64,000 nucleotides of DNA from Pseudomonas cedrina subsp. cedrina (GTDB taxonomy: Bacteria > Pseudomonadota > Gammaproteobacteria > Pseudomonadales > Pseudomonadaceae), in assembly GCF_001983175.1 (NCBI RefSeq), contig NZ_MNPW01000007.1, positions 310,001-374,000 of the forward strand. The letters run 5' to 3'. Both the position numbers and the translations under genes were made by a program. Shown piece by piece: positions 25,379-34,652 of this stretch (its first letter is position 1; each line of letters opens with the position of its first letter). The notes beneath the pieces are model-generated. The model was given only the letters and a program-made list of their open reading frames with translations. It was not told the origin of the DNA and ran no database searches.

Positions 25379-26788
25379 TCAGGCCCTGCCGTATTTATCT
25401 TCAAACCGCACGATATCGTCTTCACCCAAATAAGAGCCGGACTGCACCTCGATCAACTCCAGGGGAATGACGCCTGGGTTTTCCAGGGCATGCACCTGAC
25501 CGATGGGGATATAAGTCGACTGGTTTTCCGAGACCAGGTAAGTCTGCTCGCCATTGGTGACCCGGGCCGTGCCACTGACCACGATCCAGTGCTCGGCGCG
25601 GTGGTGATGCATCTGCACCGACAACTTGGCTCCCGGTTTTACGGTGATGCGCTTGACCTGATAGCGCGGGCCGTTGTCCACCGAGTCATACATGCCCCAC
25701 GGCCGGTACACCTCACGGTGGTTGAGGTGCTCATGCCGGCCGGCGGCCTTCAGCCGGTCGACGATGCCCTTGACCTGCTGCACCTGATCCTTGTGGGCCA
25801 CCAGTACGGCGTCCTTGGTTTCGACGATGATCAGGTCCTGCACCCCCACGGTGGCGACCAAACGGCTGTCGGCGTGCACATAGGTGTCGCGGGTCTCCAG
25901 CAGCACCCCATCACCGCGCAACACATTGCCGCTCGCGTCTTTTGCGCTGGCCTCCCACAGCGCCGACCATGAGCCGATATCGCTCCAGCCGGCCTGCAAC
26001 GGCACCATCACCGCGTCATTGGTTTTCTCCATCACCGCGTAGTCGATGGAGTCGTCCGGGCACGCGGCAAAGGTTTCGGCATGCACGCGGGTAAACGGCA
26101 AGTCCTGGCTGCCGCCCTCCAGCGCCACGCGGCAGGCCTCGAGAATGGCCGGCTGGAAGCGTTCGAGCTCCTGCAGGTAGCGGCTGGCGCGGAACATGAA
26201 CATGCCGCTGTTCCAAAAGTAATCACCGCTGGCCACGTACTGCGCCGCCGTGGCGGCGTCGGGTTTCTCGACAAAGCGTTTGACCCGGTAACCGCCCTCG
26301 CCCATTGCGGCGCCCTGCTCGATGTAGCCGTAGCCGGTGTGGGCACTGGTGGGCGTGATGCCAAACGTCACCAGCTTGCCGTCCCTGGCCTGTGGCAGCG
26401 CCACTTCAAGGCTGGCATGGAACGCAGGGATGTCTTCGATCAAATGGTCCGCCGCCAACACCAGCAGGATCGGGTCGTCGGACTCGGCAACCGCCTTGCA
26501 CGCCGCCAGCGCGATGGCCGGCGCCGTGTTGCGCCCCACCGGCTCGAGCAGGATGCTCGCCTGCTCCATGCCCAACTGACGCAATTGTTCGGCCACCAGA
26601 AAACGGTGCTGTTCGTTGCAAATCAGTTGCGGCAATGCCACGTTGGCGCCGGCGAGCCGGGTAATGGTCTGCTGCAGCATCGACAGGTGCGCATCGGTCA
26701 GGCGCAGGAACTGCTTGGGGTTCAGTTGCCGCGACAGCGGCCACAGGCGCGACCCCGAACCGCCAGCCATGATCACGGGTATTAACAT
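25379..26788 (-). CDS. manC: Mannose-1-phosphate guanylyltransferase / mannose-6-phosphate isomerase
   Basis: 469 residues, bifunctional type II family (ManC/AlgA/PslB). N-terminal nucleotidyltransferase with MAGGSGSRLWPLSR and NPKQFLRL; FVEKPD in the middle; C-terminal cupin isomerase domain with RPWGMYDSVD and metal-binding QMHHHRAEHW. It makes GDP-mannose, the precursor for the GDP-fucose made by Gmd and Fcl here. Phosphomannomutase is not in the window and presumably comes from algC elsewhere. AAGGA precedes the ATG by 8 bp. It lies 23 bp after gmm. Confidence 0.92.
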   Translation of the reverse strand: MLIPVIMAGGSGSRLWPLSRQLNPKQFLRLTDAHLSMLQQTITRLAGANVALPQLICNEQHRFLVAEQLRQLGMEQASILLEPVGRNTAPAIALAACKAVAESDDPILLVLAADHLIEDIPAFHASLEVALPQARDGKLVTFGITPTSAHTGYGYIEQGAAMGEGGYRVKRFVEKPDAATAAQYVASGDYFWNSGMFMFRASRYLQELERFQPAILEACRVALEGGSQDLPFTRVHAETFAACPDDSIDYAVMEKTNDAVMVPLQAGWSDIGSWSALWEASAKDASGNVLRGDGVLLETRDTYVHADSRLVATVGVQDLIIVETKDAVLVAHKDQVQQVKGIVDRLKAAGRHEHLNHREVYRPWGMYDSVDNGPRYQVKRITVKPGAKLSVQMHHHRAEHWIVVSGTARVTNGEQTYLVSENQSTYIPIGQVHALENPGVIPLELIEVQSGSYLGEDDIVRFEDKYGRA

Positions 26789-26811
26789 GAGGGCATCCTT
26801 GGGACAGAGAG

Positions 26812-27276
26812 TCAGAAGTAGGCACGGGTGTGGGCATGCACCCGTGGGCTGAAGCGCAGCTCATCCTGCGGCCACCAACGGAACTGCTGGTGTTGTTCGG
26901 CGGGCGGCTGCAGGGCGGGGTTGTCATCCAGCTCCAGGCAATAGCCGAGCACCACGTAGTGGGTGTCCGGGCCGGTCCCGGCATCGGCGAAGACACTGTC
27001 AGCGTAAAAGTGCTCGAACACCCCCAGCAGCCGTGCGCTGGCGCGGTCGAAGGTGCGCCCCAGCTCGTCGAGGGTGATGCGCCGGAATGCCGTGTCCAGG
27101 CTTTCGTTTTTCTGGATACGCCCACCGGGCACGAACCAGAAGCCATGGGCGGGTCGATTGACGCGCAGGCCAAGCAACACCTCGCCACGGCGGTTTTTTA
27201 TCACCAGGTCGATCGCCACCAGGGGCGTCGACGCCACGACCGTCTGGAAGGTCGGCAAATCAAGCCACATACCCAT
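26812..27276 (-). CDS. gmm: GDP-mannose mannosyl hydrolase (Nudix family)
   Basis: 154 residues. The diverged Nudix signature of GDP-mannose hydrolases is visible: FVPGGRIQKNESLDTAF followed by RRITLDELG in place of REXXEE, which is characteristic of Gmm/NudD enzymes that cleave at the sugar carbon rather than at the phosphate. It turns GDP-mannose into GDP and mannose, perhaps balancing the pool. ATG at 27276 overlaps the wcaI stop (TGATG), which supports that start over the TTG one codon earlier. Confidence 0.88.
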   Translation of the reverse strand: MGMWLDLPTFQTVVASTPLVAIDLVIKNRRGEVLLGLRVNRPAHGFWFVPGGRIQKNESLDTAFRRITLDELGRTFDRASARLLGVFEHFYADSVFADAGTGPDTHYVVLGYCLELDDNPALQPPAEQHQQFRWWPQDELRFSPRVHAHTRAYF

Positions 27277-28484
27277 CAAACCTGTGCCATGAAGCGTTGC
27301 AGAATGCGTTCCTTGTCGAGGAACTCCTTGGCGTAGTTCAACGCCACCTCATTGCGCGCAGGCAATGCCAGCACGCGCTCGATGCCCGCGTTCAGCGCCG
27401 CCACCGACTCCGGCTCGATCAACACCGCAATGCCCGGGTGTTCCTCGCACAGGCGACCAAGAGTGGTATCGGGGTCGGCGGTGATAATTGCATTGCCGCC
27501 CACCGCCAGGATGTTGGTGAGCTTGGACGGCAGCACTGAATCGGCCACGCCGCGTTTCTGGATCACCAGGTGCGCGTCGACCGACGCCAGCAGCGCCGGC
27601 AGATCCTCGTAGGCCTGCAGCGGCGCGAACAGCACGTTGGGCAGGCCATCGCGCTGTACCCGTTCAAGCAGGCGCGCCTTGCCGGTGCCCTGGCCGACGA
27701 TCAGGAAGACCAGATCCGCACGCTGGGCATGGGCCTGGGCGGCGTCGAGGATCAGTTCCAGCCCTTGCTTCTCGCCGATGTTGCCGGCGTACAGCAACAC
27801 TCTGGCTCCCGGTGGCACACCGAGGCGCACAAGCAACACATGGTTATGACGCACTTGGCCAAACCGCGCGGTTTCCGACCAATTGGGGAAGAACACCAGG
27901 CGTCGGCTGTTTACTCCCTTGGCACGCGCCTTGTCGAGCATGCCGCTGGAAATCGTCGACACCCGATCAAAACGCCGCAGCAACCAGCGCTCGATGCCAA
28001 GTGCCAGGCGCCGCGACACGGAACCGCCACCCAGGCCCAGGCCGAACATCGCGTCCACTTCGTAATCCTGGATATGCAGCACCGACCGCGCCCCACTGAG
28101 CTTGGCCAGCAACAACGCCTGGGGCGCACAAAACAGGGTCGGCACCACCAGCATCACCAGGTCCGGCTTCCAGCGCAGTTGCCCCAGCACCGCCAGCAGC
28201 GAGCTGGCGGCAAAGCTCGCCAGGTGCAGCAGGCGCGTCAACGCGCCGGGCTGGCGCGGCACATACAGCGGGCAACGGATCACCGTCACGCCAGCGTCCT
28301 GTTCGGTGCGAAAACGCCACGGCGAATAGCCCTCGCCCACCTGCCACTGCGGGTAATAGGGCGGCGCCGTCACCACGCGCACCTCATGCCCCTGCCCGGC
28401 CAGCCAGCGTGCCTGCTCACCGCTGTACTTGCCGATACCGGTGAGTTCCGGGCTGTAATTGATGCCGTACAAAAGGATTTTCAT
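27276..28484 (-). CDS. wcaI: Glycosyltransferase family 4, WcaI-like
   Basis: 402 residues, GT-B fold. MKILLYGINYSPELTGIGKY is the typical N-terminus of the colanic acid WcaI family; APPYYPQWQV follows and the donor-binding half includes LLYAGNIGEKQGLELILDA. Acts on the cytoplasmic face, adding a sugar to the lipid-linked repeat unit; donor unknown. The open frame extends 73 codons upstream into fcl, but ATG 28484 shares a base with the fcl stop (TGATG) and gives the family start. Confidence 0.85.
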   Translation of the reverse strand: MKILLYGINYSPELTGIGKYSGEQARWLAGQGHEVRVVTAPPYYPQWQVGEGYSPWRFRTEQDAGVTVIRCPLYVPRQPGALTRLLHLASFAASSLLAVLGQLRWKPDLVMLVVPTLFCAPQALLLAKLSGARSVLHIQDYEVDAMFGLGLGGGSVSRRLALGIERWLLRRFDRVSTISSGMLDKARAKGVNSRRLVFFPNWSETARFGQVRHNHVLLVRLGVPPGARVLLYAGNIGEKQGLELILDAAQAHAQRADLVFLIVGQGTGKARLLERVQRDGLPNVLFAPLQAYEDLPALLASVDAHLVIQKRGVADSVLPSKLTNILAVGGNAIITADPDTTLGRLCEEHPGIAVLIEPESVAALNAGIERVLALPARNEVALNYAKEFLDKERILQRFMAQV

Positions 28485-29461
28485 CACTGACCCCGAGGCT
28501 GTTCGAGGGCCGCGAGATAGGCGTTGTAAGCGTCGCGCAAGCCCTCCTCCAGCGGCACATAGGCTTCCCAGCCCAAGGCATTGATGCGGCTCACATCGAG
28601 TAATTTGCGCGGGGCGCCGTCGGGTTTGCTGGCGTCGAAGCGTAAGCGCCCCTGGAAACCCGTCACCCGCACCAGGGCCTGGGCCAGCTCGGCGATGGTG
28701 CAATCCACCCCGGTGCCGACGTTCAGGTGCGAACGCATCGGCAGGGTCTGTTCGCGGTAGCGCGCGACATCGAGTTCCATCACATGCACGCTGGCGGCGG
28801 CCATGTCATCCACATGCAAGAACTCGCGCCGCGGCCGGCCACTGCCCCAGATCACCACCTCTTCGTCGCCGCGCTGGGTCGCCTCATGGAAGCGCCGCAG
28901 CAAGGCCGCGATCACATGGCTGTTTTGCGGGTGATAGTTGTCGCCCGGCCCGTACAGGTTGGTCGGCATCACACTGCGGTAATCACGCCCGTGCTGGCGG
29001 TTGTAGCTCTCGCACAGCTTGATCCCGGCGATCTTGGCCACGGCGTAAGGCTCGTTGGTCGGTTCCAGCGCGCCATCGAGCAACACCGCCTCGATCATCG
29101 GTTGCGGCGCATGCACCGGGTAGATGCACGACGAGCCGAGGAACAACAGTCGCTGCACGCCATGGCTGTGGGCGGCGTGAATCACATTGGCCTGGATCAT
29201 CAGGTTCTGGTAGATGAAGTCCGCCGGGTACGTCGCGTTGGCATGGATACCCCCCACCTTCGCGGCCGCCAGGTACACCTGGTCCACGCGCTGCTCGGCA
29301 AAGTAGGCCTGGACCGCCGCCGGATCGAGCAGGTCCAGCTCAGCGCGGCCGGCCGTGAGGATCTGGCTATAACCCAGCGCCCACAGGCGGCGCACGATGG
29401 CCGAACCCACCATGCCACGATGGCCGGCGACGAAGATCCGTGCGTCAAGATCGCGTGCCAT
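28484..29461 (-). CDS. fcl: GDP-L-fucose synthase
   Basis: 325 residues, extended SDR family. NADP-binding VAGHRGMVGSAI at the N-terminus, FLGSSCIYP with the catalytic Ser, and YAVAKIAGIK with the catalytic Tyr and Lys. It carries out the 3,5-epimerase and 4-reductase steps that turn GDP-4-keto-6-deoxymannose into GDP-L-fucose. It follows gmd by 2 bp, and both follow the order seen in colanic acid clusters. Length is normal. Confidence 0.93.
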   Translation of the reverse strand: MARDLDARIFVAGHRGMVGSAIVRRLWALGYSQILTAGRAELDLLDPAAVQAYFAEQRVDQVYLAAAKVGGIHANATYPADFIYQNLMIQANVIHAAHSHGVQRLLFLGSSCIYPVHAPQPMIEAVLLDGALEPTNEPYAVAKIAGIKLCESYNRQHGRDYRSVMPTNLYGPGDNYHPQNSHVIAALLRRFHEATQRGDEEVVIWGSGRPRREFLHVDDMAAASVHVMELDVARYREQTLPMRSHLNVGTGVDCTIAELAQALVRVTGFQGRLRFDASKPDGAPRKLLDVSRINALGWEAYVPLEEGLRDAYNAYLAALEQPRGQ

Positions 29462-29463
29462 GC

Positions 29464-30585
29464 TCAGTTCTCCACCGCGATCGGTGCGTCATGCCCGTGC
29501 AGGCGCAACAGGGCGTGGCGCTGGGCAATCTTCAGGTCTTCGCGGACCATCTCCGCACACATGTCCTGCGCACTGATTTCAGGCGTCCAGCCCAGTTTGT
29601 GCTTGGCTTTGGACGGATCACCCAGCAGCGTCTCCACCTCCGCCGGGCGGAAGTAGCGCGGGTCCACCCGCACAATTACATCCCCCACCAGGATGCCCGG
29701 TGCCAGGTCGCCGTCGACCCGCTCGACCACCGCCACCTCCTCCACGCCCCGACCGACAAAACGCAAGGTCAGGCCCAGCTCCGCCGCCGACCAGCGAATA
29801 AAGTCACGCACCGAATACTGCACGCCCGTGGCGATCACAAAATCCTCGGGGCTGTCCTGCTGCAGCATCATCCACTGCATGCGCACGTAGTCTTTGGCAT
29901 GCCCCCAATCACGCAGGGCATCCATGTTGCCCATGTACAGGCACGGCTCCAGGCCCAGGGCGATGTTGCTCAAGGCGCGGGTGATCTTGCGCGTCACGAA
30001 GGTTTCACCGCGACGCGGCGACTCGTGGTTGAACAGGATCCCGTTGCACGCATACAGCCCATAGGCCTCGCGAAAGTTCACGGTAATCCAGTAGGCATAC
30101 AACTTGGCCACGGCATAGGGCGAGCGCGGGTAGAACGGCGTGGTCTCCTTTTGCGGGGTCTCCTGCACCAGCCCGTACAACTCGGAGGTCGAGGCCTGGT
30201 AGAAACGGGTTTTCTTTTCCAGGCCCAGCAAACGGATCGCCTCGAGGATGCGCAAGGTGCCCAGGGCATCGACGTCGGCGGTGTATTCCGGTGAATCAAA
30301 GCTCACCGCCACGTGGGATTGGGCACCGAGGTTGTAGATTTCATCGGGCTGGATCTGCTGGATGATGCGCGTCAGGTTGGACGAATCCGCCAGGTCGCCG
30401 TAGTGCAGGATCAGGTTCTTATGCAGGGCCTGTGGGTCCTGGTAAATGTGATCGATGCGCTGGGTATTGAACGACGACGAACGTCGCTTGAGGCCGTGCA
30501 CCGTGTAGCCTTTTTCCAGCAGCAGTTCCGCCAGGTACGAGCCATCCTGACCGGTGATCCCGGTAATAAGCGCGACTTTGTTCAT
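29464..30585 (-). CDS. gmd: GDP-mannose 4,6-dehydratase
   Basis: 373 residues. The N-terminus MNKVALITGITGQDGSYLAE carries the cofactor motif GITGQDG; KRRSSSFNTQRIDHIY, STSELYG (catalytic Ser/Thr and Glu) and SPYAVAKLYAYW (Tyr and Lys) are all present, as is the substrate-binding ESPRRGETFVTRKI. It makes GDP-4-keto-6-deoxy-D-mannose for Fcl. The start at 30585 is chosen because upstream codons lack any family match. Confidence 0.93.
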   Translation of the reverse strand: MNKVALITGITGQDGSYLAELLLEKGYTVHGLKRRSSSFNTQRIDHIYQDPQALHKNLILHYGDLADSSNLTRIIQQIQPDEIYNLGAQSHVAVSFDSPEYTADVDALGTLRILEAIRLLGLEKKTRFYQASTSELYGLVQETPQKETTPFYPRSPYAVAKLYAYWITVNFREAYGLYACNGILFNHESPRRGETFVTRKITRALSNIALGLEPCLYMGNMDALRDWGHAKDYVRMQWMMLQQDSPEDFVIATGVQYSVRDFIRWSAAELGLTLRFVGRGVEEVAVVERVDGDLAPGILVGDVIVRVDPRYFRPAEVETLLGDPSKAKHKLGWTPEISAQDMCAEMVREDLKIAQRHALLRLHGHDAPIAVEN

Positions 30586-30654
30586 GTCTGTCTCCCGATT
30601 GATAGGCGAGCGAAGGCCGTCACCCAAACTTGGGTGTTTGTTAAAAACGGTCAG

Positions 30655-31590
30655 TTACTTCGTTGTGGGCAGGTTCAAGTTATGTCCGGTCAACTTTGAA
30701 AGTTCCCGGACAATGGCGTCCTTATCGTTTAAATGAGCAATCGCGGTTTCCAGTTCCAGCACTTTGGCGCCGACCAGAAACCGGTACCAATAACCCTGGA
30801 GCAAGTGGTAGACGAGGCCGCTGCGGCCATCGAGAAACCCCAGTTGGAACACATAGCGCCACACGAAATAGGCCATGGAACTCAAGGTGAACGGCACGCG
30901 GTTGTACAGCCGGTTCTTGACCAGGCGCTTGGCCCTGGCCTGGAACGAACTCTGCCCGGTGTGCAGTTCATCGCGGATCGCGAACAGCCCCAGCCGGGCA
31001 TTGAGCACCTCGATCGCTTCGCGGGTGGCATAGCCGTTGTGCTTGTGGGTGAAGAAGGTCAAGTCATGCAGGTTGTGGTCGGCAAACCCACCCTCCAGGG
31101 TGATGGTGCGTCCCTCGGCCACCGAGATGTGCTCATCCATCCATCGGTCCTCCATGCGCCCCAGGCCGGTGCGCCACAGCCGCAGCATCTTCAACGGGTA
31201 ACGCCCGCCATGCCGCACCCAACGGCCCATGAAAATATGCTTGCGCTTGAAATTGATGCCGGTGATATCGCTCGCCAACGCCGGCAACCGCGCGTTGATC
31301 TCGGCGGCAAGGTCAGCCTCGATGACCTCATCGGCGTCCAGGCGCAGCGTCCAGTTGCCTGTGATCGGCAGGTGGTCCAGCGCCCACTGGAACTGCTTGG
31401 CCTGGTTGACGAACGCATGCTGCACCACCAACGCGCCGTGGCGGCGGGCGATGTCGCAGGTGTCATCGGTGGAGAACGAATCCACCACCAGCACCTCATC
31501 GCTGAAGGCACGCACCGACTCGATGGCCCGGGCGATGTGCAGGCTTTCGTTGTAGGTGAGGATGATGACGGTGATGGTTGCGCGGTTCAT
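30655..31590 (-). CDS. Glycosyltransferase family 2
   Basis: 311 residues, GT-A fold. TVIILTYNESLHIARAIES at the N-terminus, VVDSFSTDDT, the metal-binding LRLDADEVIEADL, and a C-terminal hydrophobic region around SSMAYFVWRYVFQLGF that may associate with the membrane. The pattern resembles WaaE/KdtX-like transferases. One of four glycosyltransferases assembling the repeat unit; sugar unknown. ATG 31590 overlaps the wcaF stop by 4 bp. A 69-bp gap separates it from gmd. Confidence 0.85.
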   Translation of the reverse strand: MNRATITVIILTYNESLHIARAIESVRAFSDEVLVVDSFSTDDTCDIARRHGALVVQHAFVNQAKQFQWALDHLPITGNWTLRLDADEVIEADLAAEINARLPALASDITGINFKRKHIFMGRWVRHGGRYPLKMLRLWRTGLGRMEDRWMDEHISVAEGRTITLEGGFADHNLHDLTFFTHKHNGYATREAIEVLNARLGLFAIRDELHTGQSSFQARAKRLVKNRLYNRVPFTLSSMAYFVWRYVFQLGFLDGRSGLVYHLLQGYWYRFLVGAKVLELETAIAHLNDKDAIVRELSKLTGHNLNLPTTK

Positions 31591-32156
31591 GGCGTCAACT
31601 CCTGCACGTGCTGGGTGCGCTGGCTGATTTGCCGGGCCGGGTGCCCGGCGTGTACGGTCCACGGCTGTGCGATGCTCTTGATCACCAAGGCGCGCGCGCC
31701 CACCACCACGCCGTCAGCAATGGTGACACCCAGGGTGACAAAGGCTTCCGCGCACACCCACACGTGCTCACCCAGTACGATGGGCTTGGCAAACAGCTGG
31801 AAATTCTTGCTGTTGTAATCGTGGGAACCACCGCACAAATGCGCCCCCTGGGAAATCACGCTGAAACGCCCGATGCGAATCATCGCCATGTTGTAAAGCG
31901 TGGTGCCGTCGGCAATGCCGACATGATCGCCCAGCTCCAGGTTCCAAGGTGCCCAGACCTTCGCCCGTGGGTAAACGTGCACGCCTTTGCCAAGCCGCGC
32001 ACCGAACAACCTGAGCAGGAAGGCCCGCCAGGCATGAAACGGGCGTGGGCTGGTGCGAAACAGCGCCACGTACACCACGTTCCAGAGCTGGCGGCGCACC
32101 CGATGGCCAAATGAGAAGGACGGCGACCGATGCGGATCATTGCCTTGCAAAATCAC
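31587..32156 (-). CDS. wcaF: WcaF-like O-acetyltransferase
   Basis: 189 residues, left-handed beta-helix (hexapeptide) acetyltransferase: LGKGVHVYPRAKVWAPWNLELGDHV in broken repeats, CGGSHDYNSKNF, then GEHVWVCAEAFVTLGVTIADGVVVGARALV. WcaF adds acetyl groups to the colanic acid repeat unit, using acetyl-CoA. The open frame extends to 32228, but GTG at 32156 has GGGAG 8 bp upstream and makes a GTGA overlap with the preceding stop, so it is the likely start. Confidence 0.83.
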   Translation of the reverse strand: MILQGNDPHRSPSFSFGHRVRRQLWNVVYVALFRTSPRPFHAWRAFLLRLFGARLGKGVHVYPRAKVWAPWNLELGDHVGIADGTTLYNMAMIRIGRFSVISQGAHLCGGSHDYNSKNFQLFAKPIVLGEHVWVCAEAFVTLGVTIADGVVVGARALVIKSIAQPWTVHAGHPARQISQRTQHVQELTP

Positions 32157-33298
32157 GGCAAACACTCCCGCACGATTTCCAACAGACGTTGCGCGCCACG
32201 CCGAATATGAAAACGCTCGGCAAAACACACCTTGGCCCGTGTGGACATCTGCGCGTAGCCGGTCGCATCCAGCTGCAACCAGCGCTGTAGGTTTTGCAGC
32301 GTTCCCGCCGCCGTGTCTTCGTTTACAAACCCTACGGCGTCTTTTTCGATTTCACGCCAGATATTCACTTTGTTGCTGATCAACACAGGTTTGCCGCAGG
32401 CCAGCGCCTCAGCCACGACCACACCAAAGTTTTCCTGATGCGACGGCAGGCAAAAAACTTCGCAAGCGTAGAACGCCCCCCACTTCGCAGCCCCTTGCAA
32501 CATGCCGGGCCATGTTATGCGATGAGCGATGCCCAACTGCGCCGCCTGCGCCTGTAGCGCCTGCACCCAACCGCCTTGATCGGGGCCAGCCATGACCAAA
32601 TGCAGTCTCTCGTCTTGCTCGGCAACCTGGGCAAAAGCGTGCAGCAGGTGGTCACAGCCTTTTTTCTTGTGGATACGGCTCAGGAACAGCACCACCCGCT
32701 TGCCCGCAAGCGCCGGATGGTCATTGATGAAACCTTGCGCCAGGCGTTCAGCGTCGGCCGGCGGACTCGCAGTGCCATAGGCCGTAATCGTTTCATTGGC
32801 GCGATATAGCCAAAACGACTCGCGCGCACGGATCTGTTCTTCTTCACTGGTAAACACCACGCGCCGCGCATCCCTCAACACGCGGTATTCGCCCCACGGC
32901 CAGTACAACCATTTCTTCAAATGCTTGAGCGGATACTCGTGCTTGAACCAGGGATCCAGCATGCCATGGGTATACACGATGTAAGGCCGACCGAGCCTGT
33001 TCAACACCTGGCGAGCCACAAAACCGTGGTACTGCCACAGCCCGTTGATGATGAAAAAATCATAGTCCCGGGCATGCTGCTCAAGCCATTGACGGATATT
33101 GCCGTTCAACCCGTAGCCGAATCGGCTAGGTCCCATGAAATGCACGGTGCCGGGATAATCGACAGCGAACGCCCCGTCCAGCGTGAGTACATCAACGTGA
33201 TGCCCGTCCTGGACGAGCACTGTGTCAATTTCCCGGGCCGCGTTGATGGGGCCGCCCTTTTCCGGTTTAACCGAAGATATGATTCTTAATAACTTCAA
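32153..33298 (-). CDS. Glycosyltransferase family 4
   Basis: 381 residues, GT-B fold. The N-terminus KLLRIISSVKPEKGGPINAA is typical of GT4 enzymes; YTHGMLDPWFK is characteristic of a group in capsule loci; the donor site has SRIHKKKGCDHLL and the EX7E region HQENFGVVVAEALACGKPV. Start codon is TTG at 33298 with no strong ribosome site. It follows wzy by 31 bp and overlaps wcaF by 4 bp. Confidence 0.85.
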   Translation of the reverse strand: MKLLRIISSVKPEKGGPINAAREIDTVLVQDGHHVDVLTLDGAFAVDYPGTVHFMGPSRFGYGLNGNIRQWLEQHARDYDFFIINGLWQYHGFVARQVLNRLGRPYIVYTHGMLDPWFKHEYPLKHLKKWLYWPWGEYRVLRDARRVVFTSEEEQIRARESFWLYRANETITAYGTASPPADAERLAQGFINDHPALAGKRVVLFLSRIHKKKGCDHLLHAFAQVAEQDERLHLVMAGPDQGGWVQALQAQAAQLGIAHRITWPGMLQGAAKWGAFYACEVFCLPSHQENFGVVVAEALACGKPVLISNKVNIWREIEKDAVGFVNEDTAAGTLQNLQRWLQLDATGYAQMSTRAKVCFAERFHIRRGAQRLLEIVRECLP

Positions 33299-33329
33299 GT
33301 GCTGTCGTCCGCTGATGCGTTGAGTTGAT

Positions 33330-34652
33330 TCAGGTTTTCTTGCAGGCCCCGAGGATCAGGCAGGCATAGAGCACGCCAAATGCCAGGAAAGTGCCTTGCA
33401 TGGTCATAACCCCGTTGAACAAGATCGGCGCCAGGAACCCGCACAGCAGCAACGGCACGCCGGTGCCTTGCCTGATGAGGGCCTTGTAGGACTTGAGCAG
33501 TAACCAGAGCAGGACGAATACCCTGAACAGGATGAACATCAGCCCGGCCGGAAGGCCCATTTCCAGCACGATCCGTGACCATTCATCTTCGGCCAATAAA
33601 AACCCCGAGCCCTGCTCTCGCCCCGCGCGCAGAATCGACGCGGCGGCATTGGTGCCCGAACCAATCCCGTGCCCCCAAAGTGGCGCGTCGTCGATTACAC
33701 GAGTGAATGCGTACAGGCTGGAGAACGCACGCGTCACCGGCGAGCCCTCACTGGCAACCGCGCTCCTGTTTCGCTCCACTAGTACCTGGTAGCTGTCGGT
33801 GGACATGAAGACCAGCAGGCTCACAAACAACGCGGCCGCCAGGCCAAACAGCGACAACAGATTGCGCTGCGATTTCTTGATCAAGGCGACCGCCAGCGCG
33901 GCCACCAGCACCATCGCGGCGTACGCGTAGATGGCCCTCGACCCGGTCAGGAAACACATCACTGCCACTGCCAACGCCGACACCGCGAAAAGTCCGTAGC
34001 GCCGCGCAAACACCGCGCGGAACAAGGCTTTGTCGAAAATCGCCGCCACCAGGAAGGCAAAGCACGCCGACACGTACACCACATGCCCGGCGGTAAAGGT
34101 AAAGGTGCCGTATGGCCTGACAACACCGTCGGCAATCATGAAGATGAAGTCATCATCGCCAATGCCTTTGTTCACGTAAGCCTGCGGCCCGGACGAATAC
34201 TGCAGCACCACCAGGACGCTGATCGGGATCGCCGCGAACAGCGTGATGCGGGCGAAACGGTAGACGTCCGACAACCCCAGCGTCTTGCCGGCGACAAATA
34301 TCAGCGGGAAATAGAGGAGGTAGTTGCGCACCCCATAGCCATAGATGACAAAGCCTTCAGGGCTGCTCAACAAAAACGCAGACACCATCACGAAGAACAC
34401 AATCACCAAGACAACGAAGTAAGCCGATACCAGGTTTTTCGAGAAAAAACCAAACTTGTAGGCGCACCAATAGATGTAAATGACTATCGGGTCCTTGATG
34501 AAATAGATGGCCGAGCTGAGACCTGGCATTACCCACTTGCGCAAGATGCCTTCGAACAGAATGAACAGGTAGATGAGCACGAACGCACTGACTACACGGA
34601 TGCGATAGCGCTCACGTAAGTTGACCCCTTCAGGGCTGGCCAAGGATTGCAT
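33330..34652 (-). CDS. wzy: Putative polysaccharide polymerase (Wzy/O-antigen ligase-like)
   Basis: 440 residues with about ten to eleven hydrophobic membrane segments and a large polar loop between about residues 285 and 360 (STDSYQVLVERNRSA, then WGHGIGSGTNAAA). This is the layout of Wzy polymerases and WaaL-like enzymes. In a locus with wzx and wzc, polymerase in the periplasmic face of the inner membrane is the natural role. GGAGG lies 6 bp before the ATG. It overlaps the preceding glycosyltransferase gene by 23 bp. Sequence conservation in this family is low, so the call rests on topology and context. Confidence 0.75.
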   Translation of the reverse strand: MQSLASPEGVNLRERYRIRVVSAFVLIYLFILFEGILRKWVMPGLSSAIYFIKDPIVIYIYWCAYKFGFFSKNLVSAYFVVLVIVFFVMVSAFLLSSPEGFVIYGYGVRNYLLYFPLIFVAGKTLGLSDVYRFARITLFAAIPISVLVVLQYSSGPQAYVNKGIGDDDFIFMIADGVVRPYGTFTFTAGHVVYVSACFAFLVAAIFDKALFRAVFARRYGLFAVSALAVAVMCFLTGSRAIYAYAAMVLVAALAVALIKKSQRNLLSLFGLAAALFVSLLVFMSTDSYQVLVERNRSAVASEGSPVTRAFSSLYAFTRVIDDAPLWGHGIGSGTNAAASILRAGREQGSGFLLAEDEWSRIVLEMGLPAGLMFILFRVFVLLWLLLKSYKALIRQGTGVPLLLCGFLAPILFNGVMTMQGTFLAFGVLYACLILGACKKT